Part shown: positions 1 to 11,382 of the stretch, in pieces | Layout: each line of letters opens with the position of its first letter | Numbering within the stretch: position 1 is the stretch's first letter | Source: Maritalea mediterranea | Lineage (GTDB): Bacteria; Pseudomonadota; Alphaproteobacteria; Rhizobiales; Devosiaceae | Reading direction: 5' to 3' | Length of the DNA: 64,000 bases | Assembly (NCBI RefSeq): GCF_021568695.1 | Contig: NZ_JAKGTI010000004.1 | Coordinates: 82,562-146,561 of the forward strand | Translations under genes and position numbers: made by a program | Notes under the pieces: generated by a model | What the model was told of the DNA's origin: nothing | Database searches by the model: none | What the model saw: only the letters and a program-made list of their open reading frames with translations

Positions 1-1814
1 ATGGAGACATAAGTGTCAGCGAAGAAGAATACGCCCTGCTGCAAGATCAACATCGACAGGGCCGACACATCTGAGGACCGTTCGTCCAAACCGATAATCG
101 ATTTGATGTCGCGCACATGTTTAATGTAGCGCCCCTGCAAACCACAAATCAACGCATCCGCCTCGCCGCGCTTGACCGCCAACGCGCCAATCACGGTGGT
201 GTTGGTGCGTACAATGGTGCGAGCTGTATCCGGGGTCACGCCAGACCGGCCGACCAGAGAGTGGAACAGATCCACATATTCGCGATAGCGCGGGTCATCT
301 TCCGGGTTGATCACTTCAAAATCTTCGCCCGGGCGCAGATGCAGACCGAACTTTTCGATACGATGTTCAATCACGGAAGGGCGTCCGATCAGGATCGGTT
401 TGGCGATGCCATCTTCGAGGATTACCTGAGTGGCGCGCAACACGCGCTCGTCTTCACCATCAGCAAAAGCCACCCGTTTCGGATCAGATTTGGCGCGTTC
501 TATAATCGGCTTCATCACCATGCCGGACCGGAACACAAACCGGGTCAGACGGAACTTATAGGCCTCAAAGTCTTCGATGGGCCGGGTGGCCACACCACTT
601 TCCATCGCCGCTTTGGCCACTGCAGGTGCGATGCGCAAAATCAAACGCTGATCAAACGGGTTGGGGATCAGATATTCCGGACCGAAGGTCGGGTCAGTGC
701 CAGACGTGCTGGCCTCCAAGGCGGGCTCATGCGCCAATTTGGCAATAGCATGCACCGCCGCCATTTTCATTTCTTCATTAATGGCGGTTGCCCCCACATC
801 GAGGGCGCCGCGGAAAATGAAGGGGAAGCACAGCACGTTGTTGACCTGGTTCGGATAGTCAGACCGCCCGGTACAGATCATCGCATCAGGACGTGCCTCA
901 CGGGCCAGTTCGGGCATAATCTCCGGCACAGGGTTGGCCAACGCCATAATCAAAGGATTGGGCGCCATTTTCGCCAGCATCTCCGGCTTGAGTACCCCAG
1001 CCGCAGACAGACCAATAAAGATATCGGCATCTTCCATCACCTCGGCCGTGGTGGTGAGATCTGTTTCCTGGGCGAAAGAGGCGCGCCACCGGTCGACATC
1101 ATCCTTGCGCTTGTGGGTAACAAGACCGTCGCGGTCGGCCACCCAGATGTTTTCGCGCTTGGCACCGAGGCTCATCAAGAGATTCAGACAGGCAATCGCC
1201 GCAGCCCCAGCTCCGGAGGTGACAATCTTAACGTCCTCAATCTTCTTCTTGGCCAAGCGCAGCCCATTCATAACAGCCGCAGCGACAATAATGGCCGTAC
1301 CGTGCTGATCGTCGTGAAAAACCGGAATCTTCATCCGCTCACGAAGTTGCTCTTCAACCTCAAAACAATCCGGCGCTTTAATATCTTCCAGATTGATGCC
1401 ACCAAAGGTGGGTTCCAGCGGCGCGATCACCTCAACCAGTTTAGCCGGATCATTTTCATTGACCTCAATGTCAAACACATCAATACCGGCGAACTTTTTG
1501 AAAAGCACCGCCTTGCCTTCCATCACAGGCTTAGAGGCCAATGCCCCGATGGCACCCAACCCCAACACGGCTGTGCCGTTAGAGATCACGGCCACCAGGT
1601 TGCCCTTGGATGTGTAATCCGCAGCCAATGTTGGATCTTTTTCAATTTCCTCACAAGGTGCAGCGACACCCGGTGAATAAGCAAGCGCCAAATCGCGTTG
1701 GTTGCCCAACGGTTTCGTCGCTGTAATCTCCAGCTTGCCGGGCTTCGGCCATTTATGGAAGTGCAGCGCAGCTTCGCGCAAAGATTGTTGGGTTTCGTCA
1801 GAATCCTGAGCCAT
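1..1814 (-). CDS. maeB: NADP-dependent malic enzyme with phosphotransacetylase-like domain (3' end outside window)
   Basis: Oxidatively decarboxylates malate to pyruvate with NADP, a cytoplasmic anaplerotic and NADPH-supplying step. The frame starts at ATG 1814 and stays open to base 1, giving 604 codons. The N-terminal malic domain shows [11 protein letters not shown] and the catalytic-region stretch FHDDQHGTA; the NAD(P)-binding part shows [13 protein letters not shown]. From about residue 430 it continues into the PTA-like domain ([15 protein letters not shown], then GLQGRY), as in the long MaeB form of about 760 residues. About 150 residues should lie to the left of the window. It sits alone on the minus strand behind the EAL gene. 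The PTA domain is normally regulatory rather than catalytic in this family. Confidence 0.93.
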   Translation of the reverse strand, partial: MAQDSDETQQSLREAALHFHKWPKPGKLEITATKPLGNQRDLALAYSPGVAAPCEEIEKDPTLAADYTSKGNLVAVISNGTAVLGLGAIGALASKPVMEGKAVLFKKFAGIDVFDIEVNENDPAKLVEVIAPLEPTFGGINLEDIKAPDCFEVEEQLRERMKIPVFHDDQHGTAIIVAAAVMNGLRLAKKKIEDVKIVTSGAGAAAIACLNLLMSLGAKRENIWVADRDGLVTHKRKDDVDRWRASFAQETDLTTTAEVMEDADIFIGLSAAGVLKPEMLAKMAPNPLIMALANPVPEIMPELAREARPDAMICTGRSDYPNQVNNVLCFPFIFRGALDVGATAINEEMKMAAVHAIAKLAHEPALEASTSGTDPTFGPEYLIPNPFDQRLILRIAPAVAKAAMESGVATRPIEDFEAYKFRLTRFVFRSGMVMKPIIERAKSDPKRVAFADGEDERVLRATQVILEDGIAKPILIGRPSVIEHRIEKFGLHLRPGEDFEVINPEDDPRYREYVDLFHSLVGRSGVTPDTARTIVRTNTTVIGALAVKRGEADALICGLQGRYIKHVRDIKSIIGLDERSSDVSALSMLILQQGVFFFADTYVS

Positions 1815-1924
1815 CTAAGTCCCTTTCGTTCACCGGTTCTGGTGTGCCACCAATTGCAGCAAAAGAAAAGTGCAACTTATTCAGATTCGTTACGTTTGGG
1901 GAAATAGCGGATTTAGACGAGGTA

Positions 1925-3595
1925 TTAGGCCACGTTGGTGTCTCGACCCTCATCAGGCGCATCGTCGCCTTCAAAGTCGTCATCGTCGTCGTCAAACACC
2001 ACCAACTCGTCGTCAAAATCATCTATGAGTTTGACTTCTTCGTTGTTCATCCGCTCAGCCAAGGCCAAATATGAGTCGATCGGCAATGCTGGAGCAAACA
2101 GGAAGCCTTGTGCCTGGCGGATGCCTTTGGCACGCAAATAGAGCGCTTGTTCTTCCGTCTCCACACCCTCAGCAATGATTTCCGTATTGAGATCAGTCGC
2201 CATGCCAATCAGCGCGTCAACCACCGGCACCGGAACATTGCGGTGACGGATCAATTCCACAAACACCCGGTCAATTTTAACAATGTCGATACCCAGCTTT
2301 TGGATATAGGCAAGGTTGGAGTGCCCTGTCCCCGCATCGTCAAGCGCGACCTTGGCCCCCAATTTGTGCAAATCGTCGATCACCGAATTCACCCCCTCCA
2401 TATTGGAAAGCGGCTGACGTTCGGTAATCTCAAATACGAGCTGCGAATAGCGCACCTCTGTGCCACCAAAAATGGCCTGCACATCTTCAACAATCGACCC
2501 ATCGCGGAAATGCCGTTCAAAAAGGTTGATGCCAATCTTCAAATGAGAGTGACGGGCGCAAAGATCTTCAAGATCGTCACGCACCTGTTCCATGAGCGAC
2601 AAGGTCATGGGAATGGCAAGGCCTGACAATTCCGCATATTCGATAAAGGCACCCGGCGAAATCACCTCACCATTAGGCTTTTCCCAGCGGATCAGCACCT
2701 CACAACCGGCAATCTGGCCGGTTTGCAGATCAATTACAGGCTGATAGCGCGGCCGCAACTCACCGGCCTGAATGGCCCGTTCCAGGTCAAATGTTGGCAC
2801 CTGCGAGCGACGCACATATTGGATGCATAGCCACAAGAACACGCAGCTTGTCAAACAAGCAACGATGGTAAACCCGATTTTGAGGTCAGCATAGTCGGCG
2901 CGCACCACATCCAACAACACCGCGGCACTCAGCTTGATCGGTACATTTTGCGCGACTTGCTCCACGAAAAGAAAGTCACGCGTGCGGTTCGGATGGTCGT
3001 AGTAGGCCTTGGTGTCTCCAAATTCGACGATCGGCAAACCGCTGGTCAGCGCATAACGCGTCATGATCGCCCCATGCAGGACCGCGTTTTCTTGAACCAG
3101 CAAGTGAACATTAATCGGCACAAACGCCGAAAGCTCGCGGCCTGGTCGCACCTTCAAGCTCACCTTGATGAGTGGCTGTTCACTATCCTCAATCCGCACG
3201 ATGGTCATTTCCTGCGGTCCGGTGGGCATGGTCATTGTTGGCGTAATGGCAGAATACTTGAATTCGTCGCCATAAGCAGCGCACATCACGTTCCCATCGG
3301 TGCTGTTGACCACCAACTGCCGCAGCAAATAATTGGAACGCATTTGTTGCGCCGCACTTTTCAGGAAAGTTGGTGTGCACAATGAGGGACTGCGGCTTAC
3401 GATCGTGTTGAGACTTTTCAAGGCGCCATCCACACTGCCCTGTGTCTCATTGATGATTCTGTTCACCTGCTGACGCAGTGCCTTGCCTTCGCGCATGCGA
3501 ATATATTCGTCCAGCATGAAGTCCACTGTCAGAATAGGCGCGAACGCCAGCAAGGCGCACACTAACATCAAAAAGTGGGAAAATTTGGCCTTCAC
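1925..3595 (-). CDS. Membrane-bound CSS-motif EAL cyclic-di-GMP phosphodiesterase
   Basis: Predicted to hydrolyse c-di-GMP to pGpG at the inner membrane. An N-terminal membrane segment (residues 5-25) is followed by a periplasmic CSS-type sensor with cysteines at 73 and 105, then a second membrane segment near 240-258 and an EAL domain from about 280. In YjcC-type proteins the two cysteines are redox sensitive. Catalytic residues are present: E299-V-L, N357, E389, D419-D420, K440 and E476, so activity is expected. The last 35 residues form a very acidic tail with a run of six aspartates, not part of the EAL fold. It is separate from the flanking maeB and aspS by short gaps. Substrate specificity is inferred from the family. 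Confidence 0.9.
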   Translation of the reverse strand: MKAKFSHFLMLVCALLAFAPILTVDFMLDEYIRMREGKALRQQVNRIINETQGSVDGALKSLNTIVSRSPSLCTPTFLKSAAQQMRSNYLLRQLVVNSTDGNVMCAAYGDEFKYSAITPTMTMPTGPQEMTIVRIEDSEQPLIKVSLKVRPGRELSAFVPINVHLLVQENAVLHGAIMTRYALTSGLPIVEFGDTKAYYDHPNRTRDFLFVEQVAQNVPIKLSAAVLLDVVRADYADLKIGFTIVACLTSCVFLWLCIQYVRRSQVPTFDLERAIQAGELRPRYQPVIDLQTGQIAGCEVLIRWEKPNGEVISPGAFIEYAELSGLAIPMTLSLMEQVRDDLEDLCARHSHLKIGINLFERHFRDGSIVEDVQAIFGGTEVRYSQLVFEITERQPLSNMEGVNSVIDDLHKLGAKVALDDAGTGHSNLAYIQKLGIDIVKIDRVFVELIRHRNVPVPVVDALIGMATDLNTEIIAEGVETEEQALYLRAKGIRQAQGFLFAPALPIDSYLALAERMNNEEVKLIDDFDDELVVFDDDDDDFEGDDAPDEGRDTNVA

Positions 3596-3676
3596 CGTCG
3601 CCCGCCCCGCAAATTAAGCCATCCAGCCGCTTATACTATAGCGGACTTAACACGGAATTAACTACGCCAAATACAA

Positions 3677-3699
3677 ACGGCGCCCACAAGGAGCGCCGT
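3677..3699 (-). terminator. Hairpin downstream of aspS
   Basis: A 7-bp stem (ACGGCGC / GCGCCGT) with a 9-base loop lies 27 bases past the aspS stop codon. On the minus strand it is followed by a moderately T-rich stretch, so it is a plausible but weak intrinsic terminator separating aspS from the EAL gene. Confidence 0.45.
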
Positions 3700-3725
3700 A
3701 CAAACGAACCAAGTCGGTGAAAACC

Positions 3726-5498
3726 CTACTCTTTCGGTAGGTTCAGCCGGATATGCAATTCACGCAATTGACGCGCCGACACGGCAGATGGAGCATCCAT
3801 CAACAAATCTTCGGCCTGTTGATTCATCGGGAAAGCAGTCACTTCGCGCAGATTCTCTTCGCCGCACAACAACATCACAATCCGGTCGATGCCTGGCGCA
3901 ATGCCGCCATGTGGCGGGGCGCCATATTCCATGGCCCGCAACATACCGCCGAATTTCTCATAAAGAATGCTTTCATCGTAACCAGCGATTTCAAACGCCT
4001 TTTTCATGATTTCCGGACGGTGGTTCCGGATCGCGCCGGAGCTTAGCTCAAAACCGTTACACACAATGTCATACTGATAGGCATTGATGGTCAGCGGGTC
4101 ATCATTTTCCAACGCCTCGAGCCCACCTTGCGGCATAGAGAATGGGTTGTGCGAGAAATCAACTTTCTTCTCGTCTTCATCCCATTCAAACATGGGGAAG
4201 TCCACAATCCAGCACAGCTCAAATCGATCCTTGTCGATCAGATCCAGCTCTTGCCCTGCCCGTGTCCGCGCGGCACCAGCAAAGCTGACGAACTTGGACG
4301 GCAGGCCGCATACGAAGAAGACTGCATCGCCATCTTTCAGCCCAAGCTGATCGCGAATGGCCGCGGTCCGCTCTTCGCCGATATTCTTGGCAATAGGTCC
4401 AGCACCTTCCCCGTCACGGAAAAAGATATAGCCGAGGCCAGGTTGGCCTTCATGCTGTGCCCATTTGTTCATCCGGTCGCAGAAAGCACGCGAACCGCCG
4501 GTTGGCGCGGGAATGGCCCACACTTCAACTTTTGGATCATTGGCGATCTGGTTGGCGAAAATGCCAAAACCGGAGCCCGCAAAATGTTCAGTCACATCCT
4601 GCATTTCAATCGGGTTCCGCAGGTCAGGCTTGTCATTGCCATATTTGCGCATAGATTCGGCATAAGGAATACGCGGGAATTCTTGGGTGACGGGCTTGCC
4701 TTCACCGAATTCCTCAAACACGCCACGTAGCACCGGCTCAATCGCCTGGAACACATCTTCCTGTTCCACAAAGCTCATTTCGATATCGAGCTGATAGAAT
4801 TCGCCCGGCGAACGATCGGCACGCGCATCTTCATCGCGGAAGCAAGGTGCGATTTGGAAATAACGGTCAAAGCCGGAAATCATCAGCAACTGCTTGAATT
4901 GCTGTGGCGCTTGCGGCAGGGCGTAGAACTTGCCGGGGTGCAACCGGGAGGGCACCAGAAAATCGCGCGCGCCTTCCGGGCTGGAGGCCGTCAGGATCGG
5001 GGTTTGATATTCCATAAAGCCCTGATCGACCATGGTGCTGCGCAAATAAGAAATAATCTTCGACCGCATCACAATATTGTTGTGAATGCGTTCGCGACGC
5101 AAATCCAGGAAACGATATTTCAGGCGGATATCTTCGGGATATTCCTGATCGCCAAATACCGGCATCGGCAATTCTTTGGCCGCGCCCAACACTTCCATAT
5201 CGCGAATATAGATTTCGATCTCGCCGGTGGAGAGGTCTTTGTTCACGGTCTCGGCGCTACGGGCTTTCACTTCACCATCGACGCGGATCACATATTCTGC
5301 GCGAACTTTTTCAGCCAGTTCGAACGCGTCAGAATCTGGGTCAATGACCAGTTGTGTCATGCCATAATGGTCACGCAAATCGATGAACAATAGACCGCCA
5401 TGGTCACGAATGCGGTGCACCCAGCCTGACAGGCGAACCTTCTCATCCACATGATCTTTGTTTAATTCAGCACAAGTGTGGCTACGATATAGATGCAT
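3726..5498 (-). CDS. aspS: Aspartyl-tRNA synthetase
   Basis: Class IIb synthetase that charges tRNA-Asp. At 590 residues it has the usual bacterial layout: an N-terminal OB-fold anticodon-binding domain ([20 protein letters not shown], about residues 24-43), the class II catalytic core with motif 2 ([10 protein letters not shown]), a GAD-type insertion in the middle, and motif 3 near the C-terminus ([11 protein letters not shown]). ATG 5498 gives the standard N-terminus MHLYRSHTC. GatCAB genes occur in the same window and no asnS is seen. The enzyme may therefore be the non-discriminating type that also makes Asp-tRNA-Asn; that is inference. It is divergent from rnd, with 186 bases between them for both promoters. 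Confidence 0.97.
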   Translation of the reverse strand: MHLYRSHTCAELNKDHVDEKVRLSGWVHRIRDHGGLLFIDLRDHYGMTQLVIDPDSDAFELAEKVRAEYVIRVDGEVKARSAETVNKDLSTGEIEIYIRDMEVLGAAKELPMPVFGDQEYPEDIRLKYRFLDLRRERIHNNIVMRSKIISYLRSTMVDQGFMEYQTPILTASSPEGARDFLVPSRLHPGKFYALPQAPQQFKQLLMISGFDRYFQIAPCFRDEDARADRSPGEFYQLDIEMSFVEQEDVFQAIEPVLRGVFEEFGEGKPVTQEFPRIPYAESMRKYGNDKPDLRNPIEMQDVTEHFAGSGFGIFANQIANDPKVEVWAIPAPTGGSRAFCDRMNKWAQHEGQPGLGYIFFRDGEGAGPIAKNIGEERTAAIRDQLGLKDGDAVFFVCGLPSKFVSFAGAARTRAGQELDLIDKDRFELCWIVDFPMFEWDEDEKKVDFSHNPFSMPQGGLEALENDDPLTINAYQYDIVCNGFELSSGAIRNHRPEIMKKAFEIAGYDESILYEKFGGMLRAMEYGAPPHGGIAPGIDRIVMLLCGEENLREVTAFPMNQQAEDLLMDAPSAVSARQLRELHIRLNLPKE

Positions 5499-5684
5499 CT
5501 AATCCAATCCCGGAAATTGTGGGGCAATTTTGGTGGCGAAAAGCGCACGCCACGCCCGATTTGTCAAGCATCTGATACGTTTTTCATTCTGCTCTTGCAA
5601 GTCCGCCCCATTTCCAGCCATTATCAGGCCAACCACTCGCAACCTAAATGGGCGCAAAAACAGATATAATAATAGAAAGCTTCT

Positions 5685-6851
5685 ATGCACATCATTACGA
5701 CCACGTCCGAACTGGCCCAATTCTGTCAGCGCGCGACCAAACATCCTTTTGTTACCGTTGATACGGAATTTTTGCGCGAAACCACCTACTGGCCCAAATT
5801 GTGCTTGGTGCAAATGGCCACACCAGAAGAAGCGGTAATCGTCGATCCAATCGAAACTGATATCGATCTGGCCCCTATGTTTGAGCTGTTTGCCAATGAA
5901 GAGGTTGTGAAAGTCTTCCACGCCGCCAAGCAGGATGTGGAAATTTTCGTCAATCTCTCCGGTGAAGCGCCAAAATCATTGTTCGACACGCAAGTCGCCG
6001 CTGCAGTATGCGGTTTCGGCGACAGCATCTCATACGACAATATGGTGCGCCAGATCACCGGCGCTCAGGTTGATAAAAGCTCACGCTTCACCAACTGGTC
6101 TCACCGCCCTCTCACCGACAAGCAACTCCATTATGCACTTGGCGACGTGACCCATCTACGCGACTGCTATCTGCACATTGTGGAGGAGCTGGACAAACGC
6201 GATCGCTGGGACTGGATCAATGATGAAATGAAAGCCTTAATGCAGCCCGACAATTACATTGTGCTGCCCGAAAATGCGTGGAAACGCATGAAAATGAAGG
6301 TCAATCGCCCGCGCGACTTTGCGCTTTTAAAAATGCTAGCCGAGTGGCGGGAAGAAAAAGCACAACAGCAAAATGTGCCCCGCGGTCGGGTGCTCAAGGA
6401 TGAAGCGCTGTTTGAATTGTCGCAACAGCAGCCCACCAACCCGAAAGCCTTCGATCGGCTCCGCGCCTTCTCAAAAGGCTTTGGGCGCTCCAGCACCGCC
6501 GCTGAACTGATCAAGCTGGTGGATGCTGCCAAGCAATTGGACAAAGCGGATTTGCCCAAAATCCCGCGCAAACCTAACGGCCCTTCTCCGAAAGGCCCCA
6601 TTGGCGACTTGCTGCGCGTGCTTCTGAAGTCGGTCAGCGAGCAGGAAGGTGTAGCCCCCCGGATCATCGCCACCAGCGACGATATCGATTCGATTGTATT
6701 GGATGATGATGCCGACGTACCTGCCCTTAAAGGATGGCGCGCTGAGGTGTTTGGCGGCAAGGCACTCGCCATCAAACACGGGAAAATGGCCCTTGGCGCC
6801 ACCAAATCTGGTGTCGTGCCGGTGGAAGTCACGTTAGAAGATACAGATTAG
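5685..6851 (+). CDS. rnd: Ribonuclease D
   Basis: 3'-5' exoribonuclease of the DEDDy class, acting in tRNA 3'-end maturation. Exo motif I is TVDTEFLRE (D26, E28). Motif II contains VFHAAKQDVEIF and motif III contains HYALGDVTHL with the Tyr/Asp pair. An HRDC domain follows (around residues 210-290, including FALLKMLAEWREEKA and RLRAFSKGFGR). At 388 residues it is typical of alphaproteobacterial RNase D. It is transcribed away from aspS and converges with ppx, whose stop lies 9 bases past the rnd stop, leaving no room for a separate terminator. Confidence 0.95.
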   Translation: MHIITTTSELAQFCQRATKHPFVTVDTEFLRETTYWPKLCLVQMATPEEAVIVDPIETDIDLAPMFELFANEEVVKVFHAAKQDVEIFVNLSGEAPKSLFDTQVAAAVCGFGDSISYDNMVRQITGAQVDKSSRFTNWSHRPLTDKQLHYALGDVTHLRDCYLHIVEELDKRDRWDWINDEMKALMQPDNYIVLPENAWKRMKMKVNRPRDFALLKMLAEWREEKAQQQNVPRGRVLKDEALFELSQQQPTNPKAFDRLRAFSKGFGRSSTAAELIKLVDAAKQLDKADLPKIPRKPNGPSPKGPIGDLLRVLLKSVSEQEGVAPRIIATSDDIDSIVLDDDADVPALKGWRAEVFGGKALAIKHGKMALGATKSGVVPVEVTLEDTD

Positions 6852-6860
6852 GCCGTTTGG

Positions 6861-8405
6861 CTAAATGATGCGTATGTCGGCGCGCCTGTCCAAAAGGCCA
6901 GCCAATTGCTCAAAGCGCCGCATCATTTTTTCTGCGGCCAGAAATTCCATACCCTTAGGCAAGCACAGATAAAGTGTGTCTTGATCGATTGCCCAATCAA
7001 GCTGGTTCAGCACACCGGGCATGGCAGCAGACAACAGATAAGCTACCCTGAATGTTGCGGCGACCAATATGGCTGTTTCCTGATGGTCGTCACGGCATAA
7101 TTTGAGAATATCTTCATGCCCCAGCTTCTTGCTCTTCAGTCCATTATAACGTGCAGCCAAAATCGTGGCGATATAAGCACGATCTGCATGGTCTAAGCCG
7201 ACAAAGGACCCCAGGGTCACCAAATCGACCGCCTGCGCGCCGCGATAATCGGGATGACCACGCCAGGACACATCCGACAATAAACATGCCGCCTCTCTCA
7301 GACGTTTCAAGCTGTCCGATTCTTGGACTCGGGCCACTTCAAAGAGCTTCGAGGTAAATTCTGACAAATCTGTACTGTGCGCTGGCGCCCGTGACCGCAG
7401 CAGTGCATATTCCCTACAGGCCAGCAATAACGGATCAGCCCGCTGATCCTCATCCCCCAATTGACCGAACAAATACCCCTCACGCAAACCCAGAGCGGAG
7501 AACTTAACCGATGTGAATGCCCCCACATCAAGCACGGCTTTGAGTGCTGCAGCCCCAAATGGCAGCAAGGTTCGTCGGTTGGACGACAATATTTGGGCTT
7601 CTTCCGGGACCTCGCCCTTCTTGGCCTGTTTGAGCACCAGATCACAAAGGGACAACATATCCTTTGCGGTCACACGATATCCCTGCACCATCGACAAGGG
7701 ATAGTCATTCAGAACCTGGTGCACACGCGCCAATGCCCGCCATGTGCCGCCAATCGCGACAAATTCGGGCAGATGCTTTGCTTTGATTAATTTTGAGGCA
7801 GCGAGCTTGTCGCAGGCAATGTCATAGGCACGCGCCGCGTCATTGTCGCTGTCATCTTGTAACCGTATCGCCCCAAGCTGAAAAGATTCCCCGCCAAAGA
7901 CCTGGTCTGATTCAATGCCAGCGAGTTCGAGACTGCCGCCACCAAAGTCACCCAGCAAACCGCGTTGGTTGGGCATGCCCGCCAAAGTGCCGAGCGCAGC
8001 ATAGTGCGCTTCTTCTTCTCCAGAAAGGATTTGCACCTCAACGCCCATGATCTCTTGCGCGGCCATGATGAAGTCGCCACCATTTTTGGCATCGCGTGTC
8101 GCGGCCGTCGCCAGCACATAGAGCGTTTCGACCTTGGTCAACGAACACACCATCGCAAACCGGCGCATGCCCGTAAGAGCCCGTTCGACGCCTTCTGCAT
8201 TTAGTTCGCCACTCTTGGCCAGGCCACGCCCCAACGCACAAGACACTTTTTCATTATAAAGCGAGGTCAACGCCCGCACATGGCGCTCATAGATCACCAG
8301 ACGTACCGAGTTGGAACCGATATCCAACACTGCAATAGGATTGTCGCTGCCGATCCGCCCCTGAGCGGCCGGTTGGCGAAGTGCCTTAACAAAGCTTTTG
8401 ATCAA
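6861..8405 (-). CDS. ppx: Exopolyphosphatase / guanosine pentaphosphatase
   Basis: Releases phosphate from polyphosphate ends and may hydrolyse pppGpp. The N-terminal ASKHA fold shows the phosphate-binding signature [16 protein letters not shown] (about residues 24-39), a catalytic glutamate region ([14 protein letters not shown]) and the second phosphate loop [13 protein letters not shown]. The C-terminal part carries the HD-like helical domain (from about residue 320). The start ATG 8405 overlaps the ppk stop by four bases, so the two are translationally coupled as ppk-ppx. Together they balance synthesis and breakdown of polyphosphate, a stress-linked polymer. Confidence 0.95.
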   Translation of the reverse strand: MIKSFVKALRQPAAQGRIGSDNPIAVLDIGSNSVRLVIYERHVRALTSLYNEKVSCALGRGLAKSGELNAEGVERALTGMRRFAMVCSLTKVETLYVLATAATRDAKNGGDFIMAAQEIMGVEVQILSGEEEAHYAALGTLAGMPNQRGLLGDFGGGSLELAGIESDQVFGGESFQLGAIRLQDDSDNDAARAYDIACDKLAASKLIKAKHLPEFVAIGGTWRALARVHQVLNDYPLSMVQGYRVTAKDMLSLCDLVLKQAKKGEVPEEAQILSSNRRTLLPFGAAALKAVLDVGAFTSVKFSALGLREGYLFGQLGDEDQRADPLLLACREYALLRSRAPAHSTDLSEFTSKLFEVARVQESDSLKRLREAACLLSDVSWRGHPDYRGAQAVDLVTLGSFVGLDHADRAYIATILAARYNGLKSKKLGHEDILKLCRDDHQETAILVAATFRVAYLLSAAMPGVLNQLDWAIDQDTLYLCLPKGMEFLAAEKMMRRFEQLAGLLDRRADIRII

Positions 8406-10585
8406 TCCTCTTCCTCATCCTGACGACCATCCTGAGCCAATGCACTGCCCCGACCTGAAAGCGAGGGATTATTCATAAAATATTCCTGCGCATTAAAGAT
8501 CGGTTCGCCCTCCTGCGGCTCAATTCGCCGCGAAGTGCCATCGGGCAACACCTCCCAGCTTTGCTGATTGTCATTGATGTTGGCAACCATAATCCGGTCC
8601 AGCACTTGCTTATGAACGGTTTTGTTGAACAGGGGCACCATGGTTTCAACCCGACCATCCAGATTGCGGGGCATCAGATCAGCTGAGGAAATAAACACGG
8701 CCGCCTTGCGCGATGGCATCTCGTGCCCCTGGCCAAAGCAATAGATGCGCGAATGCTCGAGGAACCGACCAACGATAGATTTCACACGAATATTGTCGGA
8801 AAAACCGGGAATGCCCGGGCGCAAACAGCAAATGCCGCGCACCACCAGTTCAATTTCCACCCCGGCCTGCGACGCGGCATATAGCGCATCGATAATGCGC
8901 GGGTCGACCAGCGAGTTCATTTTAAACCAGATGGTCGCCGGCTTACCGGCCTTTGCATGTTCAATCTCGGCGTCAATATGCTGCAACAAGGTATCGCGCA
9001 GCGACATGGGCGACACGGAAATGCACTCCAGCCCGGAAGGCCGCGCATAGCCGGTGACAAAGTTGAACACCCGCGCCACATCCCGCGTGATCGCGCCATT
9101 AGAGGTGAAATAGGACAGGTCTGTATAGATTTTCGCGGTGATCGGGTGATAATTGCCGGTGCCGATATGACAGTAGGACACCAGCTTGCCCTTTTTCTCA
9201 CGCCGCACCACCTGGCTCAATTTCGCGTGTGTCTTCCAATCGATAAACCCAAACACCACTTGCACGCCCGCGCGTTCCAAATCCCGCGCCCAGCGAATAT
9301 TGGCCTCTTCATCAAACCGGGCCTTCAATTCCACCAGCGCGGTAACAGACTTGCCCGCTTCAGCGGCCTGAATAAGCGCTTTGACGATCGGGCTGTCATT
9401 TGAGGTGCGGTAGAGCGTTTGCTTGATCGCCACCACATCCGGGTCGGACGCGGCCTGCTTCAAGAATTGCGCCACGATATCAAAGCTCTCATAGGGATGA
9501 TGCACCACAATATCTTTTTGCTTAATCGCGGCAAAGCAATCGCCATTATGGTCGCGCACCCGCTCCGGAAAGCGGGCATTAAAGGGCTGAAATTTCAGCT
9601 TTGGCCGTTCAATATCGCAAAGCTTGGAGGCATCGGCCAGCGCCAGGAATCCCTCTACTTCAAAAGTGTCTTCAATACCCACATGCAATTCGTCCGCTAT
9701 ACGACGGCGCAGCCCCCGCGGCATCGAGCGTTCAATCTCAAGCCGGATCACCTGCCCGCGCCGGCGTTGTTTTAAGGCTGACTCAAACTCCACCACCAGA
9801 TCGGCGGCTTCATCGTCAATTTCCATTTCGCTGTCGCGGATCACGCGGAAGGCGCCTGCCCCAACCACTTCATAGTTTGGGAACATGCGCTCGAAAAACA
9901 GATTGATCAGCGTCTCAATCGCCACCATTTCGATCCGCTTGCCGGTGGTCAAATCCTGCGGCAAAAAGATGAACCGTTCCATATTTTGCGGCACCCGCAC
10001 CAGCGCCGTCAGCATATGATCCGCGCCGGGCTGCTGCAATTCAAAGGCCAGTGAAAAGCCCAGATTGGGAATAAAGGGAAACGGATGTGCCGGGTCCACC
10101 GCCATGGGGGTCAGCACCGGGAAAATCTCTTCCTGAAACATTTCTTCCAAATAGGCGAGCTGTTTCGGCCCCAAATCCGGCGCGTCGAGCAGTATGATCT
10201 CTTCTTCAGCCAACTCATCACGAATGGCACGCCAACTATCTTGTTGCTCCAGATGCAAATGCTGCGCCAATGCGGCAATCTCTTCCAACTGCTCAGATGC
10301 CGTCATGCCATCATCGCTTAACCGCGTGACCCCCGCGCGCAACTGCCCTTTCAGGCCCGCCACCCGCACCATGAAAAATTCATCCAGATTGCTGGCTGAG
10401 ATAGAGACAAAGCGGAGCCTTTCCAAAAGCGGGTGATTTTTATTCCCCGCCTCTTCTAACACCCGCATATTAAATTGCAGCCATGAGACCTCACGGTTCA
10501 CAAACCGTGCCGGGCTTTGAGACAACAATTCAATATTGGGGGCTTCGCTGTCTGGCGTATTCGCCAGATCCATAATCTCGTCCAT
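8402..10585 (-). CDS. ppk: Polyphosphate kinase 1
   Basis: Synthesises polyphosphate from ATP reversibly. At 727 residues it has the four-domain PPK1 layout. The N-terminal domain contains [13 protein letters not shown], and the conserved [19 protein letters not shown] follows. The phosphoenzyme histidine is H453 in KTHAKL, and the second conserved histidine is H611 in [10 protein letters not shown]. The tail is acidic (QDEEED). ATG 10585 gives [10 protein letters not shown]; a second in-frame ATG four codons later is an alternative. It is the first gene of ppk-ppx and lies 106 bases downstream of hdaA on the same strand. Confidence 0.97.
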   Translation of the reverse strand: MDEIMDLANTPDSEAPNIELLSQSPARFVNREVSWLQFNMRVLEEAGNKNHPLLERLRFVSISASNLDEFFMVRVAGLKGQLRAGVTRLSDDGMTASEQLEEIAALAQHLHLEQQDSWRAIRDELAEEEIILLDAPDLGPKQLAYLEEMFQEEIFPVLTPMAVDPAHPFPFIPNLGFSLAFELQQPGADHMLTALVRVPQNMERFIFLPQDLTTGKRIEMVAIETLINLFFERMFPNYEVVGAGAFRVIRDSEMEIDDEAADLVVEFESALKQRRRGQVIRLEIERSMPRGLRRRIADELHVGIEDTFEVEGFLALADASKLCDIERPKLKFQPFNARFPERVRDHNGDCFAAIKQKDIVVHHPYESFDIVAQFLKQAASDPDVVAIKQTLYRTSNDSPIVKALIQAAEAGKSVTALVELKARFDEEANIRWARDLERAGVQVVFGFIDWKTHAKLSQVVRREKKGKLVSYCHIGTGNYHPITAKIYTDLSYFTSNGAITRDVARVFNFVTGYARPSGLECISVSPMSLRDTLLQHIDAEIEHAKAGKPATIWFKMNSLVDPRIIDALYAASQAGVEIELVVRGICCLRPGIPGFSDNIRVKSIVGRFLEHSRIYCFGQGHEMPSRKAAVFISSADLMPRNLDGRVETMVPLFNKTVHKQVLDRIMVANINDNQQSWEVLPDGTSRRIEPQEGEPIFNAQEYFMNNPSLSGRGSALAQDGRQDEEED

Positions 10586-10691
10586 AACTCACTTCCAAAC
10601 TGTGTGGTGCCCGGCCAATCTCGCGCAGCGCGATCGATGCGCGTGCTGCTTCAAGGGCTTAAAGCGATTATATGGCAATTGTGTAACAGAT

Positions 10692-11372
10692 TTATTGATT
10701 ATAGAGCTTTGCCAGGGCTTCCCCGGCCAACCGCTTCGAGATGGGGCGCTTCCGCTCCAGCGACATCTGGTCCATCATCTCCACCAACGAAACCACATGC
10801 GCTGGCGCCCGTTCCATGCGCGACAGCAAATAGGGAATGAGCCCGGGATCAATCTGCAATTGCCGATCATCAAATAATTTTACAAACAATTGTGCCAAAT
10901 GTGCGTCATCAAGCGGCGCAATCTCCAAATTCAGCGCCAGCCGCAATCTTGACCGCACATCCTGCGTCTGCAATCCCCATTGATCAATCGGCCGGTCTGC
11001 CGTCATCAGCAAGGGCAATTGCGAGCGCATGGCCTGATTGAGCAGATTGAACAAGGGCGTCTCCCCCATCCATAGGCGATGGCAATCCTCAACCAGTATC
11101 GGCCCGTGCATCATCTGCGGCCAAGCGTCGGGTTTATTGGCCGTCAACACCTCAGCCCCGGCCTGACTGGCCCAAATACTGGCCAAATGGGTTTTACCCG
11201 ATTTTTGCGGCCCAATCAGCAACGCGGTTGGACCCGGCCATTCGCGCATACCTATTAAATATTCATAGGCTTTCAAGTTGCCGGAGCTGACCACAAAGTC
11301 ATCCTCACCCAAGGCCGTGTCAAACGGCAAATCGAGAACCAGCTGTTGCGCCTGTGCCTTTTGCACTGTCAT
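10692..11372 (-). CDS. hdaA: DnaA regulatory inactivator (HdaA-like)
   Basis: DnaA-related AAA+ protein, 226 residues, that lacks the DNA-binding domain IV of DnaA. In Caulobacter and E. coli the family works with the beta clamp to trigger ATP hydrolysis by DnaA and so limits re-initiation. A clamp-binding motif is visible near the N-terminus (QQLVLDLPF, residues 9-17). The Walker A is GPQKSGKT (54-61) and the Walker B is ILVED (92-96). Sensor residues are less easy to assign. It follows the AI-2E permease gene by 10 bases and is co-transcribed with it. This permease-hda order near purMN is common in alphaproteobacteria. Confidence 0.88.
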   Translation of the reverse strand: MTVQKAQAQQLVLDLPFDTALGEDDFVVSSGNLKAYEYLIGMREWPGPTALLIGPQKSGKTHLASIWASQAGAEVLTANKPDAWPQMMHGPILVEDCHRLWMGETPLFNLLNQAMRSQLPLLMTADRPIDQWGLQTQDVRSRLRLALNLEIAPLDDAHLAQLFVKLFDDRQLQIDPGLIPYLLSRMERAPAHVVSLVEMMDQMSLERKRPISKRLAGEALAKLYNQ

Positions 11373-11382
11373 TGAGTTGCCC

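Noticed and set aside
117..1676. A 519-codon open frame on the plus strand
   Set aside because: It is antisense to the malic enzyme gene, whose motifs are clear on the minus strand; the plus-strand product is His/Arg-rich and has no domain.
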